A stretch of 8,474 bases of DNA from contig DCSN01000175.1 of the NCBI GenBank assembly GCA_002325645.1, positions 6,740 through 15,213 on the forward strand, read 5' to 3'. The notes beneath the pieces are model-generated. The model saw only the letters and a program-made list of their open reading frames with translations, searched no databases and was not told the origin of the DNA. A program made the translations under genes and the position numbers. Source of the stretch: Pseudanabaena sp. UBA1465 (GTDB lineage Bacteria > Cyanobacteriota > Cyanobacteriia > Pseudanabaenales > Pseudanabaenaceae). This document shows, piece by piece, positions 6,677 to 8,474 of the stretch; the stretch's first letter is position 1, and every line of letters begins with the position of its first letter.

Positions 6677-8059
6677 ATGTTTACTCAATTACGCATTCAG
6701 AATTTTAAGTCATGGGCAGATACGGGCGAGTTTCGGATGGCTCCTTTAACGGGCTTTTTTGGTACGAATAGTTCTGGAAAAACAGCAATTTTACAGTTTT
6801 TGTTAATGCTTAAACAAACTGTAGAGTCAAGCGATCGCAACCGTATTTTGCATCTAGGCGGCGATCAATATAGTTATGTTGATTTAGGTACTACTTACGA
6901 TATTAGCCACAGACATAAACTGCCAGAAAAGATAAAGTTCTCTTTTGAGTGGACACCAAAACTAATTTCTCAGTCTAGTGTTGGAGTGATTGCTGATGTA
7001 CATCAAGATGCAAATGATGATCCTACACACTTAAAAGTTTATGCATTGACATTAAAAAAACATAATTCATCTATTGGATTTGACTCCGAAATAGATATTG
7101 ATAGAGATCAAATTGATATAAATTTTTTTAAATATTCTTTCAAAAATAAAGATGGTCGAAATATTGCTTTTGGCATACAACAGCAAAATAACACAAAACA
7201 AAATTCGATTTCTTATCGGTTGCTTATAGATGGATTTACTCAACAAGAGTTAAGAAACTTTCCCAGTCTCTCTAAAAAAAGCTTTAAAAACTATGGATTA
7301 GATAGCAGAGAGTTTTCTGGATTGACATTAGCGTATGAAGATCTTTTTCAAAACACTTATTATCTTGCCCCTTTAAGAGAATATCCTAAAAGAACTTATC
7401 TCTGGTCTGGTGAACGTCCTCAAAATGTTGGTGATCGTGGAGAATTGGCTGTTGCAGCACTTCTTGCTTCGCGTAAAACAGATCATAAAGTTGAAGTTTC
7501 AGTAGCGAAAGCACTCAAAGAACTGGGATTAATCCATAGCTTCAGAGTAAAATCGATCGCTGAGAATCGGAGAGATTATGAAATATTGGTACAAAAGTCA
7601 CCTAACTCAGCAGAAGTATTAATTACTGATGTTGGGTTTGGAGTCTCGCAAGTATTACCAATATTAGTTTTATGTTACTACGCACCCAAAGGCGCAACCC
7701 TTATATTTGAACAACCCGAAATACATCTACATCCCTCAGTCCAAGCAGGACTCGCTGATATATTTATTGAGGTGATCAAAACTCGTAATATCCAAATTAT
7801 CATCGAAAGTCATAGCGAACATTTATTAAGAAGATTACAACGGCGCATGGCTGAAGAAAAGGATGGATTTACTAATGATGATGCTGCAATGTATTTTTGC
7901 AAAATGAACGATCAAGGAGATTCAGAATTAGTTACTCTTGATATTGATGACTATGGCAATATTTGTAACTATCCTGAAGGATTTTTTGGCGACGAAATGG
8001 GCGATCTTGTTGCTATGACCGAAGCAACAATCAAACGCCAGATGAATGTCGGAGCGTGA
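6677..8059 (+). CDS. AAA family (ABC/OLD-like) ATPase with DUF3696-like C-terminus
   Basis: Cytosolic ATPase of the SMC/ABC-like AAA_15/AAA_21 group, 460 residues. It starts with the typical strand LRIQNFKSWADTGEF and Walker A GTNSSGKT (29-36). A conserved middle stretch follows (LAPLREYPKRTY, then VGDRGELAVAALL, 230-263). Next come a signature-like helix DVGFGVSQVLPIL (318-330), Walker B TLIFEQPEIHLHP (341-353) and the switch region IIIESHSEHLLRRLQRR (374-390). The end, PEGFFGDEMGDLVAMTEA, matches the short DUF3696 tail of this group. Residues about 115-215 are AT-rich and poorly recognisable, likely a family-variable insert. The ATG lies 22 bp after the binding-protein stop with only weak ribosome-binding signal. 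The PIN-like gene starts 2 bp after its stop, which implies a shared transcript and a joint function, probably an ATP-driven sensor that controls the nuclease. The ATPase class is firm; the defence role is inferred. Confidence 0.92.
   Translation: MFTQLRIQNFKSWADTGEFRMAPLTGFFGTNSSGKTAILQFLLMLKQTVESSDRNRILHLGGDQYSYVDLGTTYDISHRHKLPEKIKFSFEWTPKLISQSSVGVIADVHQDANDDPTHLKVYALTLKKHNSSIGFDSEIDIDRDQIDINFFKYSFKNKDGRNIAFGIQQQNNTKQNSISYRLLIDGFTQQELRNFPSLSKKSFKNYGLDSREFSGLTLAYEDLFQNTYYLAPLREYPKRTYLWSGERPQNVGDRGELAVAALLASRKTDHKVEVSVAKALKELGLIHSFRVKSIAENRRDYEILVQKSPNSAEVLITDVGFGVSQVLPILVLCYYAPKGATLIFEQPEIHLHPSVQAGLADIFIEVIKTRNIQIIIESHSEHLLRRLQRRMAEEKDGFTNDDAAMYFCKMNDQGDSELVTLDIDDYGNICNYPEGFFGDEMGDLVAMTEATIKRQMNVGA
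8051..8054 (+). promoter_or_regulatory. Shine-Dalgarno GGAG of the PIN-like gene
   Basis: GGAG ends 7 nt before the ATG at 8062 and lies within the last codons of the ATPase gene, whose TGA is at 8057-8059. This is the best ribosome-binding site in the window. It fixes the PIN start and supports translational coupling of the two genes. Confidence 0.7.
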
Positions 8060-8061
8060 GA

Positions 8062-8474
8062 ATGTATCAAATTGTCGATACAAATGTCTTGCTTGTCGCC
8101 AGTAAAAAAGCACCTCAAGCTTCAGAAACCTGCGAACTTTCCTGTGAAAAACATCTTCAAAATCTTATGAACGCAGGAGTTTTAGTAATTGATAATCAAT
8201 GGCTAATTATCAAAGAGTATATGCACAAAAATTCTCAAAGTGGACAACCGAATGCTGGAGATAAATTTCTTAAATGGGTGCTGCTAAATCATACAAATCC
8301 CAATCGTTGCGAAAAAGTTGCCATTACGCAAATTGCTGAAAATGATTTTTCTGAATTTCCGCGATCGCCTGATCTCGCAAAATTCGATCCCTCTGATCGT
8401 AAATTTGTCGCTGTTGCTTCAACACATCCCGCTAAACCTGCGATCGCCAATGCAGTTGACTCTGACTGGCGTAA
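8062..8474 (+). CDS. PIN-like domain nuclease, partner of the ATPase (3' end cut by window)
   Basis: Probable small Mg2+/Mn2+-dependent RNase-like protein. The 137 visible residues begin MYQIVDTNVLLVA, the classic PIN first strand with Asp6. A second acidic candidate is Glu52 in WLIIKEYM. The DPSDRKFVAVA stretch carries Asp109 and Asp112 in the pattern seen before the third PIN helix, and AVDSDW near the cut end gives Asp133/Asp135. All acidic positions expected of an active PIN site therefore appear present. The start is fixed by the GGAG 7 nt upstream, and the gene is 2 bp downstream of the ATPase gene. The reading frame is open to the last base, and only the final strand and helix (perhaps a few tens of residues) should be missing. 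PIN proteins are often toxins of toxin-antitoxin pairs, but no antitoxin-like gene is visible and the partner here is an ATPase. Nuclease activity and targets are inferred. Confidence 0.82.
   Translation, partial: MYQIVDTNVLLVASKKAPQASETCELSCEKHLQNLMNAGVLVIDNQWLIIKEYMHKNSQSGQPNAGDKFLKWVLLNHTNPNRCEKVAITQIAENDFSEFPRSPDLAKFDPSDRKFVAVASTHPAKPAIANAVDSDWR

Noticed and set aside
7928..8113. Minus-strand open frame of 61 codons across the ATPase-PIN junction
   Set aside because: It is antisense to two well-supported coupled genes and has no motif of its own.
8062..8474. PIN-like gene considered as a classic VapC toxin with a VapB antitoxin
   Set aside because: VapB antitoxins are small DNA-binding proteins encoded just upstream. 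Here the upstream coupled gene is a 460-residue ATPase, and no small gene is present between them.

Overview
The window looks like a cyanobacterial chromosome segment. The palindrome GCGATCGC (HIP1), typical of many cyanobacteria, occurs at least 15 times in 8.5 kb and falls mainly inside genes. The protein families fit this assignment: a very large STAND NTPase with C-terminal WD40 repeats, and an AapJ/BztA/NatF-type amino-acid-binding lipoprotein. A Pseudanabaena-like filamentous cyanobacterium would fit, but the genus is only a guess.

Layout: (1) 53-5191, minus strand: a protein of about 1,712 residues. In order it has an N-terminal degenerate P-loop-like domain, a helical TPR-like region, an active-looking nSTAND NTPase, a winged-helix-like segment, one membrane helix, and 14 WD40 repeats (enough for two seven-bladed propellers). 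Its start is unclear: the only in-frame start near the 5' end is TTG, two codons after an in-frame stop, and a plausible ATG start lies in another frame that would join after a one-base change in a T6 run. (2) 5192-5334: a 143-bp divergent intergenic region with an imperfect palindrome and an 11-bp direct repeat. (3) 5335-6654, plus strand: a solute-binding lipoprotein for polar amino acids with an unusual Ser/Pro/Lys-rich insertion of about 60 residues in the middle of the fold. (4) 6677-8059 and 8062-8474 (cut by the window edge), plus strand: an ABC/OLD-like AAA ATPase with a C-terminal DUF3696-like segment, followed 2 bp later by a PIN-like nuclease gene.

The ATPase and PIN genes almost certainly form one translationally coupled unit. 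An ABC-type ATPase paired with a small nuclease resembles the layout of several anti-phage and toxin-like systems, and this is the best candidate here for an under-described system. The neighbouring STAND-WD40 protein has the sensor, switch and oligomerisation layout of NLR-like proteins and could be a separate signalling or defence module. The binding protein lies 22 bp upstream of the ATPase on the same strand, so it may be co-transcribed, but no functional link can be seen. Its permease and ATPase partners are not in the window.

Positions 1-52, downstream of the STAND gene, hold only a weak GCGC/AAA/GCGC mini-hairpin and no recognisable gene. No tRNA, rRNA, CRISPR array, insertion sequence or attachment site was seen.
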